DNA of 64,000 nt from positions 1 through 64,000 of the forward strand of contig CAWEVI010000039.1 in NCBI GenBank assembly GCA_963812475.1, read 5' to 3'. This document shows, piece by piece, positions 1 to 7,479 of the stretch. The translations under genes and the position numbers were made by a program. Under the pieces are notes generated by a model. It was not told the DNA's origin. It saw nothing but the letters and a program-made list of their open reading frames with translations, and did no database searches. Position 1 is the first letter of the stretch, and the number at the start of each line of letters is the position of its first letter. The stretch comes from JAMXLO01 sp963812475 (GTDB taxonomy: Bacteria; Pseudomonadota; Alphaproteobacteria; Acetobacterales; Acetobacteraceae).

Positions 1-50
1 GCCAGAAGGCGAGACGCCGCCGCTGAAGCCGTTGGGGTAACCGCGCGTTT

Positions 51-77
51 CCCGCTCCGCCCCGGGGGCGGAGCGGG
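51..77. terminator. GC-rich hairpin at the left edge
   Basis: A near-perfect 12-bp inverted repeat (51-62 pairs with 66-77) with a 3-base loop lies just after a possible stop codon at 38-40 of an incomplete upstream reading frame. A second small hairpin (CTTCC/GGAAG, about 93-105) follows. There is no T-tract, so this may be a dispersed palindrome rather than a true terminator. Nothing else is recognised in 1-160. Confidence 0.35.
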
Positions 78-160
78 GGATTGCATCGGCCTTCCGCGAG
101 GAAGGCGAACCGAATAACCTGCGGCCACGCGCAACCGTCAACCAGTCAGGTGCAACCACC

Positions 161-727
161 ATGGACGTACAGACAGTCAGCAAGATGCAACGCCCAGGCG
201 GCATGCCGTTCCGCTGCAACAAGATCGGCCACGTCGCGCTTTACGTGAAGGACCTGCAGAGCTCGGCGAAATTCTACACCGAGGTGATGGGGTTCTCGAT
301 CTCGGACGCGTACGGCGGCGACATGATGCCCGGCGGGGCGGTGTTCCTGCGCTGCTCCGCCGACCATCACGGCGTCGCGCTGTTCAAGCTGCCCGAGGGC
401 CAGCCGGCGCACGGCGCATTCCACCACATGGCGTTCGAGGTCTCGACATTGGACGAAGTGCTGCGCGCCCGCGAGCATCTGCGTCGGCACGACGTGCCGA
501 TCCACTTCGAGGGACGCCGCCGCGCCGGGGTGCAGCTCGCCATCGAGTTCACCGACCCCGACGGCCACAACCTGGAAATCTACTGGGGCATCGATCAGGT
601 CGGCAGCGACGGCCGGGTACGGCCGCCCGAGGAATGGAAGGGCGCCACCAGCCTCGAAGCGGCGATCGCCGATCCCGTCGTCGGCCAGGATACCACAGTG
701 CAGGACCGCTCCCTGTTGCAACACTAG
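161..727 (+). CDS. VOC/glyoxalase-fold protein, extradiol-dioxygenase-like
   Basis: A 188-residue protein of the vicinal-oxygen-chelate superfamily. A first beta-alpha-beta module starts at about residue 20 (GHVALYVKDL) and the fold ends with the typical DPDGHNLEIYW motif at about 132-142. Likely metal ligands are His24, His88 or His89, and Glu139, the 2-His-1-Glu set of extradiol dioxygenases of the catechol 2,3-dioxygenase type. The substrate cannot be told: such single-domain proteins include ring-cleavage enzymes, glyoxalases and resistance proteins. The ATG at 161 leaves a short extension before the domain; an internal ATG at residue 15 is an alternative. The neighbouring genes give no functional clue. 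Confidence 0.8.
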   Translation: MDVQTVSKMQRPGGMPFRCNKIGHVALYVKDLQSSAKFYTEVMGFSISDAYGGDMMPGGAVFLRCSADHHGVALFKLPEGQPAHGAFHHMAFEVSTLDEVLRAREHLRRHDVPIHFEGRRRAGVQLAIEFTDPDGHNLEIYWGIDQVGSDGRVRPPEEWKGATSLEAAIADPVVGQDTTVQDRSLLQH

Positions 728-784
728 CGCTTCCGCCGCCCCGATGTTCTGTCCGCCTCAACCAGTGCGTGGTAAACGCAGTTG

Positions 785-1564
785 ATGGGATACTGGGGCA
801 AGATCATCGGTGGGGTCGCGGGCTTCGCCATGGGCGGCCCGATGGGTGCGATGGTGGGCGCCGCGCTCGGCCATGCGGCCGATTCTGGCGCGGTGCCCAA
901 CCTGCGCACCTCGTTCGGTCCACAGGTTGGGTGGAATCCGGCGCGCGTCGCCGCGATGTTCAACCGGCGCGACCAACTCTTCGCCATCTGTGTGGTGGTG
1001 CTGTCGGCCAAGCTCGCCAAATGCGATGGACGCGTGAAGCGCGAGGAGATCGATGCGTTCCGGCGTCAGTTCCGCATCCCGCCGGAAGGCGTGCGCGATA
1101 TCGGCCGCCTGTTCGACCAGGCACGCGACAGCGCCGATGGGTTCGAGGCCTATGCCTTGCAGCTCGGCGAGGCGTTCGCTGATAACCGCGGCATGCTGGA
1201 GGATGTTCTCGTCGCGCTGTTCGTGATCGCGCGCGCCGATGGGGAGGTGAATGCGCGCGAACACGAGTTCCTATCACGCACGCATCGCGCGTTTGGCCTC
1301 GATCAGGTTGCCTGGGACCGCGCACGGGGTGGGATGCCGCGCCGGCCGGCATCCGACGAACCGGACGCATACGTGGTGCTCGGCGTGCCTCGCTCGGCAA
1401 CGGTCGAGGAAATCCGCGCGACCTGGAAGCGACTGATGCGCGAGAACCATCCAGACAGTCTGGCCTCGCGCGGTGTGCCCGCCGAATTCATCGCCCGCGC
1501 CAACAACAAGGTGGCACGCATCAACGCCGCCTGGGACCAGATCAAGCGCGAGCGCGGTTTGTGA
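785..1564 (+). CDS. djlA: DjlA-type membrane-anchored J-domain co-chaperone
   Basis: A 259-residue protein with the DjlA layout. A glycine-rich hydrophobic N-terminus (residues about 5-30) probably anchors it in the inner membrane. A TerB-like helical domain spans about 50-175 with two acidic repeats (CDGRVKREE, ADGEVNAREH). A C-terminal J domain spans about 193-259, with the essential HPD tripeptide at 222-224, which stimulates DnaK ATPase. The ATG at 785 is preferred over the TTG at 782 directly before it. The stop overlaps the GTG start of the amidase gene by 4 bases, so the two are probably translated together. Family assignment is firm; the client is unknown. Confidence 0.85.
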   Translation: MGYWGKIIGGVAGFAMGGPMGAMVGAALGHAADSGAVPNLRTSFGPQVGWNPARVAAMFNRRDQLFAICVVVLSAKLAKCDGRVKREEIDAFRRQFRIPPEGVRDIGRLFDQARDSADGFEAYALQLGEAFADNRGMLEDVLVALFVIARADGEVNAREHEFLSRTHRAFGLDQVAWDRARGGMPRRPASDEPDAYVVLGVPRSATVEEIRATWKRLMRENHPDSLASRGVPAEFIARANNKVARINAAWDQIKRERGL

Positions 1565-2298
1565 CGCTGCATATCCGGGATCTGCCAAGCCCGAACCATG
1601 ATGGCCGGCCGACAAACTTCCCGATCGATACGCTGATCCTGCATTACACCGGCATGCGGAGTGCGCGGGAGGCCCTCGATCGGCTGCGCGATCCCGTCGC
1701 GCGTGTGTCCTCGCACTATGTCGTGGACGAGGACGGCAGCGTGCTACGACTGGTGCCGGAGGAGCGGCGCGCCTGGCACGCCGGGGTCTCGTGGTGGCGT
1801 GGCCACACCGAATTGAACGGGCGCTCGATCGGCATCGAGATCGTCAATCCGGGTCATGAATGGGGTTATCGCGACTTCCCGGTGCTGCAGCTTGCCGTGG
1901 TGTGCGATCTCTGCCTCGCCATCCTGTCGCGACACGCGATCCCCGCGCGCAACATCGTCGCCCACAGCGACGTGGCCCCGGATCGCAAGGAAGATCCGGG
2001 CGAGAAGTTCGACTGGCACGGCCTGGCGCAGAACGGCGTCGGCCTTTGGCCGTGGGACGTTCCCGACCTCGGCACGATGGGCGCGCTGCGCGACGCCGGC
2101 CCCTTACGCGATGTGCGCACCGCGCTGGCCGAAATCGGCTATCGCGTGACGCCAGAGGGGGCGTCGGACCCGTCACTCTCCGCCGTGCTGCGTGCGTTTC
2201 AGCGCCATTGGCGTCCCGAGGCGATCACCGGCCAGGCTGATGCCGGGACGCTCGCGCGGCTGTTGGGCATGCGGCGACTGGTCAATGCGAGTGCCTGA
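1561..2298 (+). CDS. N-acetylmuramoyl-L-alanine amidase with peptidoglycan-binding domain
   Basis: A 245-residue zinc amidase (Amidase_2/AmiD type) that cleaves the bond between N-acetylmuramic acid and L-alanine in peptidoglycan. Likely zinc ligands are His28 (LILHYTG) and the His of VAHSDVAPDRKEDPG, a motif characteristic of this family. A C-terminal peptidoglycan-binding domain follows (FQRHWRPEAITGQADAGT). No clear signal peptide is seen, so a cytoplasmic AmpD-like or leaderless recycling role is possible. It starts with GTG overlapping the stop of djlA. It is the last protein gene before rnpB. Confidence 0.88.
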   Translation: MTLHIRDLPSPNHDGRPTNFPIDTLILHYTGMRSAREALDRLRDPVARVSSHYVVDEDGSVLRLVPEERRAWHAGVSWWRGHTELNGRSIGIEIVNPGHEWGYRDFPVLQLAVVCDLCLAILSRHAIPARNIVAHSDVAPDRKEDPGEKFDWHGLAQNGVGLWPWDVPDLGTMGALRDAGPLRDVRTALAEIGYRVTPEGASDPSLSAVLRAFQRHWRPEAITGQADAGTLARLLGMRRLVNASA

Positions 2299-2330
2299 CG
2301 CTCCGGCGCAAGCGGCAGCGATCAGGAAAA

Positions 2331-2465
2331 CAAGGGTCCACACGGAGTTCACAGAACAAGGTGAGGGGCGCACTCAGAAAACCAAATGCGGTCCGCGCGC
2401 AGCACTGGAGGCTTTTTCCTTCTCAGTGGCCTCGGCAGCACTCGGTGACTCCGTGTGGACCCTTG
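2331..2465. repeat. 135-bp element with perfect 18-bp terminal inverted repeats
   Basis: The ends 2331-2348 (CAAGGGTCCACACGGAGT) and 2448-2465 are exact reverse complements. The interior has no convincing gene and no transposase. It resembles the short CACGGAG-type palindromic elements scattered through many proteobacterial genomes. It sits between the amidase stop and rnpB, only 35 bp upstream of the RNA. Confidence 0.6.
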
Positions 2466-2499
2466 CCTTCTGGCTTTTTTCTGCACATGTCTGGCCTCG

Positions 2500-2912
2500 C
2501 CAGACGGCCGGACGGCCGCTGCTTGTCCCCGGGCTTGACCCGGGGAACCTGTAGAGGAAAGTCCGGGCTCCACGGGAATACGGTGCCGGCTAACGGCCGG
2601 CGGGGGCGACCCCAGGGAAAGTGCCACAGAAAACAAACCGCCCGCGCAAGAGCCGCAAGGCGTCCCGCGGGCAAGGGCGAAACGGTGCGGCAAGAGCGCA
2701 CCGCGCCCCTGGCAACAGGGGCGGCAGGGTAAACCCCACCGGGAGCAAGACCGAATAGGGGCGGCGGTGCCGCAAGGCACAGAGGTTTTCCGCCTCGCCG
2801 CCCGGGTTGGTCGCGTGAGGCGCGCTGCGAGGCGCGTCCCAGAGGAATGGCCGTCCCGCATTCCGGGGAGACCTGGGATGCGGACAGAACCCGGCTTACA
2901 GGCCGTCTGGCA
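2500..2912 (+). ncRNA. rnpB: RNase P RNA (bacterial type A)
   Basis: Catalytic RNA that processes tRNA 5' ends. The 5' conserved core GAGGAAAGTCCGGGCTCC is at 2554-2571 and the 3' conserved core ACAGAACCCGGCTTACAGG at 2884-2902. The terminal P1 helix is seen directly: CCAGACGGCC (2500-2509) pairs perfectly with GGCCGTCTGG (2901-2910). The length of about 410 nt fits. Open reading frames predicted across this stretch are artefacts. Exact ends are estimated to within a few bases. Confidence 0.95.
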
Positions 2913-3110
2913 ACGTCCTGCAACAGCGGCGGGTTATCGCACAGGTTCTTGCACAGGCGCGCGCCACCGACTGAACGAAACCGGAATCTCCGGCGAAAAT
3001 ATATTCGCGATCCTCAAAATTGCTGCAGCCGGACTCGGCCAACGACCCCTAAGCTGTTGAGCACACCACAAAAATTCTGCCGCAGCGGCGGAAAAAACCG
3101 GCAAATCCCT

Positions 3111-3151
3111 TTGACGACCCATGAATTCCCATGCTATCCCGCGTCATCCCA
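3111..3151 (+). promoter_or_regulatory. Probable mra promoter with four MraZ boxes
   Basis: A -35-like TTGACG (3111-3116) is followed after 17 bases by a weak -10 (CTATCC, 3134-3139). Overlapping it are four copies of NCCCN at exact 10-bp steps: ACCCA 3117-3121, TCCCA 3127-3131, TCCCG 3137-3141, TCCCA 3147-3151. On the minus strand these read TGGGA, CGGGA, TGGGA, TGGGT separated by 5 bases, the published architecture of MraZ operators. The position, about 150 bp before mraZ, is as expected for autorepression of the division cluster. Confidence 0.7.
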
Positions 3152-3303
3152 GGAAGGAACGCTGCGTTCGTCCCATGGGCTCGATCGGAACAGGGTGACA
3201 GGCAGGCAGCTCACTTCGATCGCACTCCATTCGACGTGCCGGCCGCACGATAGGGATGAACGATGGACCCCGTTCATCCAGTGGGAAAGGCGCTCCGGGC
3301 TGG

Positions 3304-3790
3304 ATGACCCATTTCCTCGGCACCCACCAGAACAGGTTGGACGCCAAGGGCCGCGTCTCCGTGCCTGCCCCGTTTCGAGCCGCACTCCGCTCACGTGGCG
3401 AATCCAACGGCAACGGCACGCATCTGGTGCTTCGCCCATCGCACCAGCATCCCTGCATCGAGGCCTGGCCGGCAGTGGAATTCGAGGCCCTGTCGGAGCC
3501 GTTGAACCGGCTCAACCTGTTCAGCCCGGAGCACGACGATCTGGCCGCTTCACTGTATGCGGATGCCTTCCCGATCGATGTCGACAAGGAGGGCCGCGTC
3601 GGTACTGCCGGATTCGCTGGTTTCGTTCGCCGGCCTGACCGACGCCGTGGTGTTCATGGGTCTTGGCCGCATCTTCCAGATCTGGGAGCCGGGCGCCGCC
3701 GAACGCCGTCGATCGGAGGCGCGCGAGCGGGCGCGGGCACACGCGTTCACCTTGCCCGGGGGCACATTGCCGGCAGGTCCGGCGCAATGA
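3304..3790 (+). pseudogene. mraZ: mraZ, transcriptional regulator of the division cluster, one-base frameshift
   Basis: MraZ is a ring-forming SpoVT-AbrB-fold DNA-binding protein that represses the dcw operon. The first half reads MTHFLGTHQNRLDAKGRVSVP from the ATG at 3304. The second AbrB module starts DKEGRV and then loses frame: the expected VLPDSLVSFAGLTDAVVF continues only in the +1 frame from 3602. One extra G in the GG at 3601-3602 explains this. The restored frame ends at the TGA at 3788-3790, overlapping the rsmH ATG by 4 bases, which confirms the intended gene end. As written, the frame opened at 3304 (or at an earlier ATG at 3256) runs through rsmH without a stop. Sequencing error or real mutation cannot be separated here. 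Confidence 0.85.
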
Positions 3791-4758
3791 CCGAACCCAT
3801 GCCATCCCATGTTCCCGTCATGCTGCCAGAGGCGCTGCGCCTGCTCGCACCGCGGGACGGCGGCGTTTACCTCGACGGCACGTTCGGTGGTGGCGGCTAC
3901 GCGCGGGCGATCCTGGAGGCGGCGCGGTGCACGCTGTGGGCGATCGATCGCGATCCCGATGCGATTGCGCGCGGCGCCAGCCTTGTTGTCCGCTTCCCCG
4001 GCCGGCTGCATCTGATCCACGGGCGGTTCGGCAACCTGCTCGATCTACTGGCCGAGCGCGGCGTGACGGCGCTCGATGGCGTGGTGCTGGATGTCGGCGT
4101 GTCGTCCTACCAGCTTGACGATCCGGTGCGCGGATTTTCATTCCGTGGCGACGGCCCTCTCGACATGCGCATGGAACGCTCCGGCCCGACCGCGGCCGAT
4201 CTGGTCAACACGCTGCCTGAGCGTGAGCTTGCCGACCTGCTGTTCGAGTTCGGCGAGGAACGCGCATCGCGCCGTATCGCACGCGCCATCGTCGCCGCAC
4301 GCGGGGAAGCGATCCCCGGACGTGAGCCGGGAATCACGACGACGGCGCGACTCGCGTCGATCATTCGTGGCGTCCTGCCGCCTGATCGTTCCGGTATTCA
4401 TCCCGCCACGCGCAGCTTCCAGGCGTTACGCATCCGGGTGAACGACGAACTGGGCGAGATCGAGCGGGCGCTCGATCAGGCCAGCCGGCTGCTGTCTCCC
4501 GGCGGAAAGTTGGTCGTCGTGTCGTTCCATTCGCTGGAGGACCGCATCGTCAAACGTTTTATGGGCGAGGCGGCTGGCCGCTCGCCTGCTCCGTCGCGCC
4601 ACGATCCGCGCGGGCTGGCCGCCCGGCCGGCGCCGCGCTTCCGGCTGCTGACCGCCCGGCCGATGCGTCCGGGACCAGCGGAGACTTCCGCCAATCCGCG
4701 TGCGCGCAGCGCCCGTCTGCGCGCACTTGAACGAATGAATTCGGGGATCGTGCCATGA
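3787..4758 (+). CDS. rsmH: 16S rRNA m4C1402 methyltransferase RsmH (MraW)
   Basis: SAM-dependent enzyme that N4-methylates C1402 in the ribosomal P site. The 323-residue protein has the usual length. The N-terminus (HVPVMLPEAL) and the SAM-binding loop DGTFGGGGYARAIL at about 34-47 are typical, followed by DRDPDAI, the helical insert, and the C-terminal SFHSLEDRIVKRF motif. The ATG at 3787 overlaps the intended mraZ stop, and the stop overlaps ftsL by ATGA. Because of the mraZ frameshift the same frame is open back to 3256, so automatic callers may extend this gene wrongly. Confidence 0.95.
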   Translation: MTEPMPSHVPVMLPEALRLLAPRDGGVYLDGTFGGGGYARAILEAARCTLWAIDRDPDAIARGASLVVRFPGRLHLIHGRFGNLLDLLAERGVTALDGVVLDVGVSSYQLDDPVRGFSFRGDGPLDMRMERSGPTAADLVNTLPERELADLLFEFGEERASRRIARAIVAARGEAIPGREPGITTTARLASIIRGVLPPDRSGIHPATRSFQALRIRVNDELGEIERALDQASRLLSPGGKLVVVSFHSLEDRIVKRFMGEAAGRSPAPSRHDPRGLAARPAPRFRLLTARPMRPGPAETSANPRARSARLRALERMNSGIVP

Positions 4759-5438
4759 TCCGTCCTGTCACCTGCGTCTGCTTCCTGCTGGCGTGCGGTT
4801 CCGGTCTCTATGTCTATCAGTCGAAGCATCGGGTGCAGTTGCTCGACCGCGATATCGAGAAGACCGTGCGCGCAACGGACGCGCTTCGCGAGCAGACGCG
4901 CGCGGCGCATGCCGAATGGACGCTGCTGAACGATCCGCAGCGCTTGCAGATCCTGGCCGATCAATTCCTCAACCTGAAGAATGTGGCGCCAGGGCAGTTC
5001 ACCAGCCTGGCGGAACTCGACAATCGATTGCCCGCCGTCAGTGTTCCGGAGCCCGCTCCGCAGGAACCGTTGGAGGCGCCGGTGCCCGAGCCACCCCCTC
5101 CGGTCGCCGTCGTGCCGCCGCCTGCGCCTGCCAAGCCGGCCGTCGTTGCTGTTGCGCCGCCGCGTGTTCCCGAGCACAAGACTCCTCCGCCGCACCAGGT
5201 GCTCGCCGAGGTGCCTACAGCGCGCCCGCCTGCGCCGGTATTTCGCCCGGTCGTTACAGCTGACCTGCCGCGGCCGGCAACGTCGCGGATCGTTCACGCA
5301 TCCTTGCCCGCGCCGTCTCCGACCGGGCCGGTCGTCGGTTCCGCGCTCGGCATGGCGGGGCGTGGCGGGGCGCTGCCACCGCCGCAACCGATGCCGGTGA
5401 GCGCATCCCAGTGGGTAACCAATGGTGGCGGAGGCTAG
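4755..5438 (+). CDS. ftsL: FtsL-like division protein with long proline-rich tail
   Basis: Bitopic divisome protein expected to bridge FtsB/FtsQ and FtsWI. The 227-residue product has one N-terminal transmembrane helix (about residues 3-20), then a heptad-rich stretch (about 22-60) and the typical LNDPQRLQILADQFLNL region at about 57-74. From about residue 95 it becomes an Ala/Pro/Val-rich periplasmic tail, roughly twice the length of E. coli FtsL. Identity rests on position between rsmH and ftsI plus topology; sequence conservation in FtsL is always weak. The tail may span the periplasm or bind peptidoglycan (inference). Confidence 0.8.
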   Translation: MIRPVTCVCFLLACGSGLYVYQSKHRVQLLDRDIEKTVRATDALREQTRAAHAEWTLLNDPQRLQILADQFLNLKNVAPGQFTSLAELDNRLPAVSVPEPAPQEPLEAPVPEPPPPVAVVPPPAPAKPAVVAVAPPRVPEHKTPPPHQVLAEVPTARPPAPVFRPVVTADLPRPATSRIVHASLPAPSPTGPVVGSALGMAGRGGALPPPQPMPVSASQWVTNGGGG

Positions 5439-5441
5439 CTC

Positions 5442-7475
5442 ATGAGCGATGCGCCACCGCCCGGGCAGGATCCGCCGGGCACACCCACGCACCGCGTCGG
5501 TGCGGCGCGCTCCGACGCGGTGCCGCGCATGGAAAACGTGCGAGTCACTGAGCCGGATCTGCTGCGTCGCGCCGCCCTCGAGAAAACGCGTACACGCCTC
5601 GTCTACGCCGCCTTCGGATTCGGCCTGCTCTTTCTTGCTGTTGTCGCCAAGCTCGCCGATGCAACCATCCTTCAGCCGCTTGCGCCGCACCGGCCCGAAC
5701 GGTCGATCGAGGCGCTGTTCACGGGACCGAAGGTGGATGTGGCGTCGCTTGCCCAGCGCGCGATGATCACCGACCGGAACGGGCAGATTCTCGCGATCTC
5801 GCTCCCCACCGTGGCGTTGTTCGCCGACCCACGGCAAATCATCGATCCAGCCGATGCGGCGCATCGGATGAAGCAGGCGCTGCCGCGCCTGGACGAGGCG
5901 ATGGCGCGCGAGCGGCTGTCCGATACCAACCGGCAATTCGTCTACCTTGAGCGTCAGATCACGCCGCGCGAGGAACTGGCAATCAATTCGCTCGGGATAC
6001 CTGGGATCGATTTCCGGCCGACCGAGCAGCGGCATTACCCGATGGGCCGCACCGCCGCGCAGGTGATCGGCGGCACCGATGTCGACGAACACGGCGTCGC
6101 CGGCGTCGAGAAATACTTCGACCAGCGGCTGTTCAGCGATGCTTCACCGCTCCGGCTGTCGATCGATGTGCGCGTGCAGGCGGTGGTGCGCGACGAATTG
6201 TCCAAGGCGATCGACTTCTTCCAGGCCATCGGCGGCTGCGGCATCGTGATGGACGTGAACACGGGCGAGGTGCTGGCGATGGTCAGCCTGCCCGACTACG
6301 ACACCAGCGACTTCCGCACCGCGCCCGCCGACGATCGCTTCAACCGCGCGGTGACCGGGATGTACGAGCCGGGCAGCACCTTCAAGCTGCAGACCGCGTC
6401 GATGGCGCTGGATTCCGGCATTGTGCACCTGTGGGACGAGTTCGACGCCTCGCGCCCGATCCACATCGGCCGCTTCACCATCACCGACTTCGAGGGCAAG
6501 CACCGCTGGTTGTATGTGCCGGAGGTGCTTGCCTATTCCTCGAACCTCGGCGCGGCGCATATCGCCGATACCGTGGGCGGGGAGCGCCAGCGCGCCTGGC
6601 TCAAGGCGATGGGCATGTTCGCCCGCGTCGGCATCGAACTGCCGGAGGCGGGACTGCCGATCATCCAGCCGGCGTCCGCCTGGAAAGAGGTGGTGACGCT
6701 GACGGTGGCGTTCGGTCACGGGATCTCGGTCTCGCCGCTGCACGTGGTCCGGGGCACCGCAGCGGTTGCCACCGGCTTGCTGGTGCGGCCGACGATCGTT
6801 GCCCTGCCACAGGGCGCGCACCCGGAAGAGGTCCGGGTGATGCAGCCGTCGACCTCGGACACAATGCGCAAGCTGATGCGCCTTGTGGTCACCGATGGTT
6901 TCGGCAAGCAGGCCGAGGTGGCGGGCTACTACCCCGGTGGCAAGACGGGGACCGCGGAGAAGGTCGGCAAGCACGGTTACAAGCGCGGCTTCAAGGAGAA
7001 TTTCAACGTCGCGGCGTTCACCAGTGTGTTCCCGATGAACGCGCCGCGCTACGCCGTGTACATGATGGTGGACGAGCCGCACGGAAACAAAAGCACCTAC
7101 GGCTACTCAACCGCCGGCTGGGTGGCGGCCCCGGCGGCGGGACGCGTGATCGCTCGCGTTGCGCCGATGCTGGGGCTGCTGCCTGATATCCAGGACGCTC
7201 CGGCGATCAACCAGGCACTTTATATCCCCTTACAGCCGGCCCGGCCCGCTGGTGCGTCGCGTGGACCGATAGCCGCCTCCGCGCCGCCGATCAATGTTAA
7301 ACCGGCCTCCCTGCCGGCAAAGCCCGGGGGCACGGAGGTTCCCGCAACCACGCTGCCGCCGGCAAGACCGGTCGCCCGGGACCCGAGACACGAAGCGGCT
7401 GTGCGGGCGCCGGAAGTTGTCGGCGCACCTGTGTTGCCTGCGTCCGCGGCGCCCGGCTCGCTTGCGGCTCGCTGA
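5442..7475 (+). CDS. ftsI: Septal peptidoglycan transpeptidase FtsI (PBP3)
   Basis: Class B penicillin-binding protein that crosslinks septal peptidoglycan with FtsW. The 677-residue protein has a cytoplasmic N-terminus, one membrane helix (about 50-70), a dimerisation domain, and the transpeptidase domain. Active-site motifs are visible: STFK with catalytic Ser312, SSN (AYSSNLGAAH), and KTG in GGKTGTAEKV. The last about 90 residues are Pro/Ala-rich and unusual for the family, echoing the tail of the adjacent FtsL. The start follows the ftsL stop by 3 bases. murE begins 4 bases after its stop. Confidence 0.96.
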   Translation: MSDAPPPGQDPPGTPTHRVGAARSDAVPRMENVRVTEPDLLRRAALEKTRTRLVYAAFGFGLLFLAVVAKLADATILQPLAPHRPERSIEALFTGPKVDVASLAQRAMITDRNGQILAISLPTVALFADPRQIIDPADAAHRMKQALPRLDEAMARERLSDTNRQFVYLERQITPREELAINSLGIPGIDFRPTEQRHYPMGRTAAQVIGGTDVDEHGVAGVEKYFDQRLFSDASPLRLSIDVRVQAVVRDELSKAIDFFQAIGGCGIVMDVNTGEVLAMVSLPDYDTSDFRTAPADDRFNRAVTGMYEPGSTFKLQTASMALDSGIVHLWDEFDASRPIHIGRFTITDFEGKHRWLYVPEVLAYSSNLGAAHIADTVGGERQRAWLKAMGMFARVGIELPEAGLPIIQPASAWKEVVTLTVAFGHGISVSPLHVVRGTAAVATGLLVRPTIVALPQGAHPEEVRVMQPSTSDTMRKLMRLVVTDGFGKQAEVAGYYPGGKTGTAEKVGKHGYKRGFKENFNVAAFTSVFPMNAPRYAVYMMVDEPHGNKSTYGYSTAGWVAAPAAGRVIARVAPMLGLLPDIQDAPAINQALYIPLQPARPAGASRGPIAASAPPINVKPASLPAKPGGTEVPATTLPPARPVARDPRHEAAVRAPEVVGAPVLPASAAPGSLAAR

Positions 7476-7479
7476 CATC

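Noticed and set aside
2349..2923. Overlapping frames on both strands at 2.35-2.92 kb
   Set aside because: The stretch is the RNase P RNA gene; its conserved cores and P1 helix explain the sequence.
3595..3610. Programmed frameshift in mraZ
   Set aside because: No slippery heptamer or stimulatory structure is apparent, and programmed shifting is not known for this family; mutation or sequencing error is simpler.
4476..6092. Long minus-strand frame opposite rsmH, ftsL and ftsI
   Set aside because: It crosses three well-supported genes, has no family motif and shows Arg/His-rich antisense composition.
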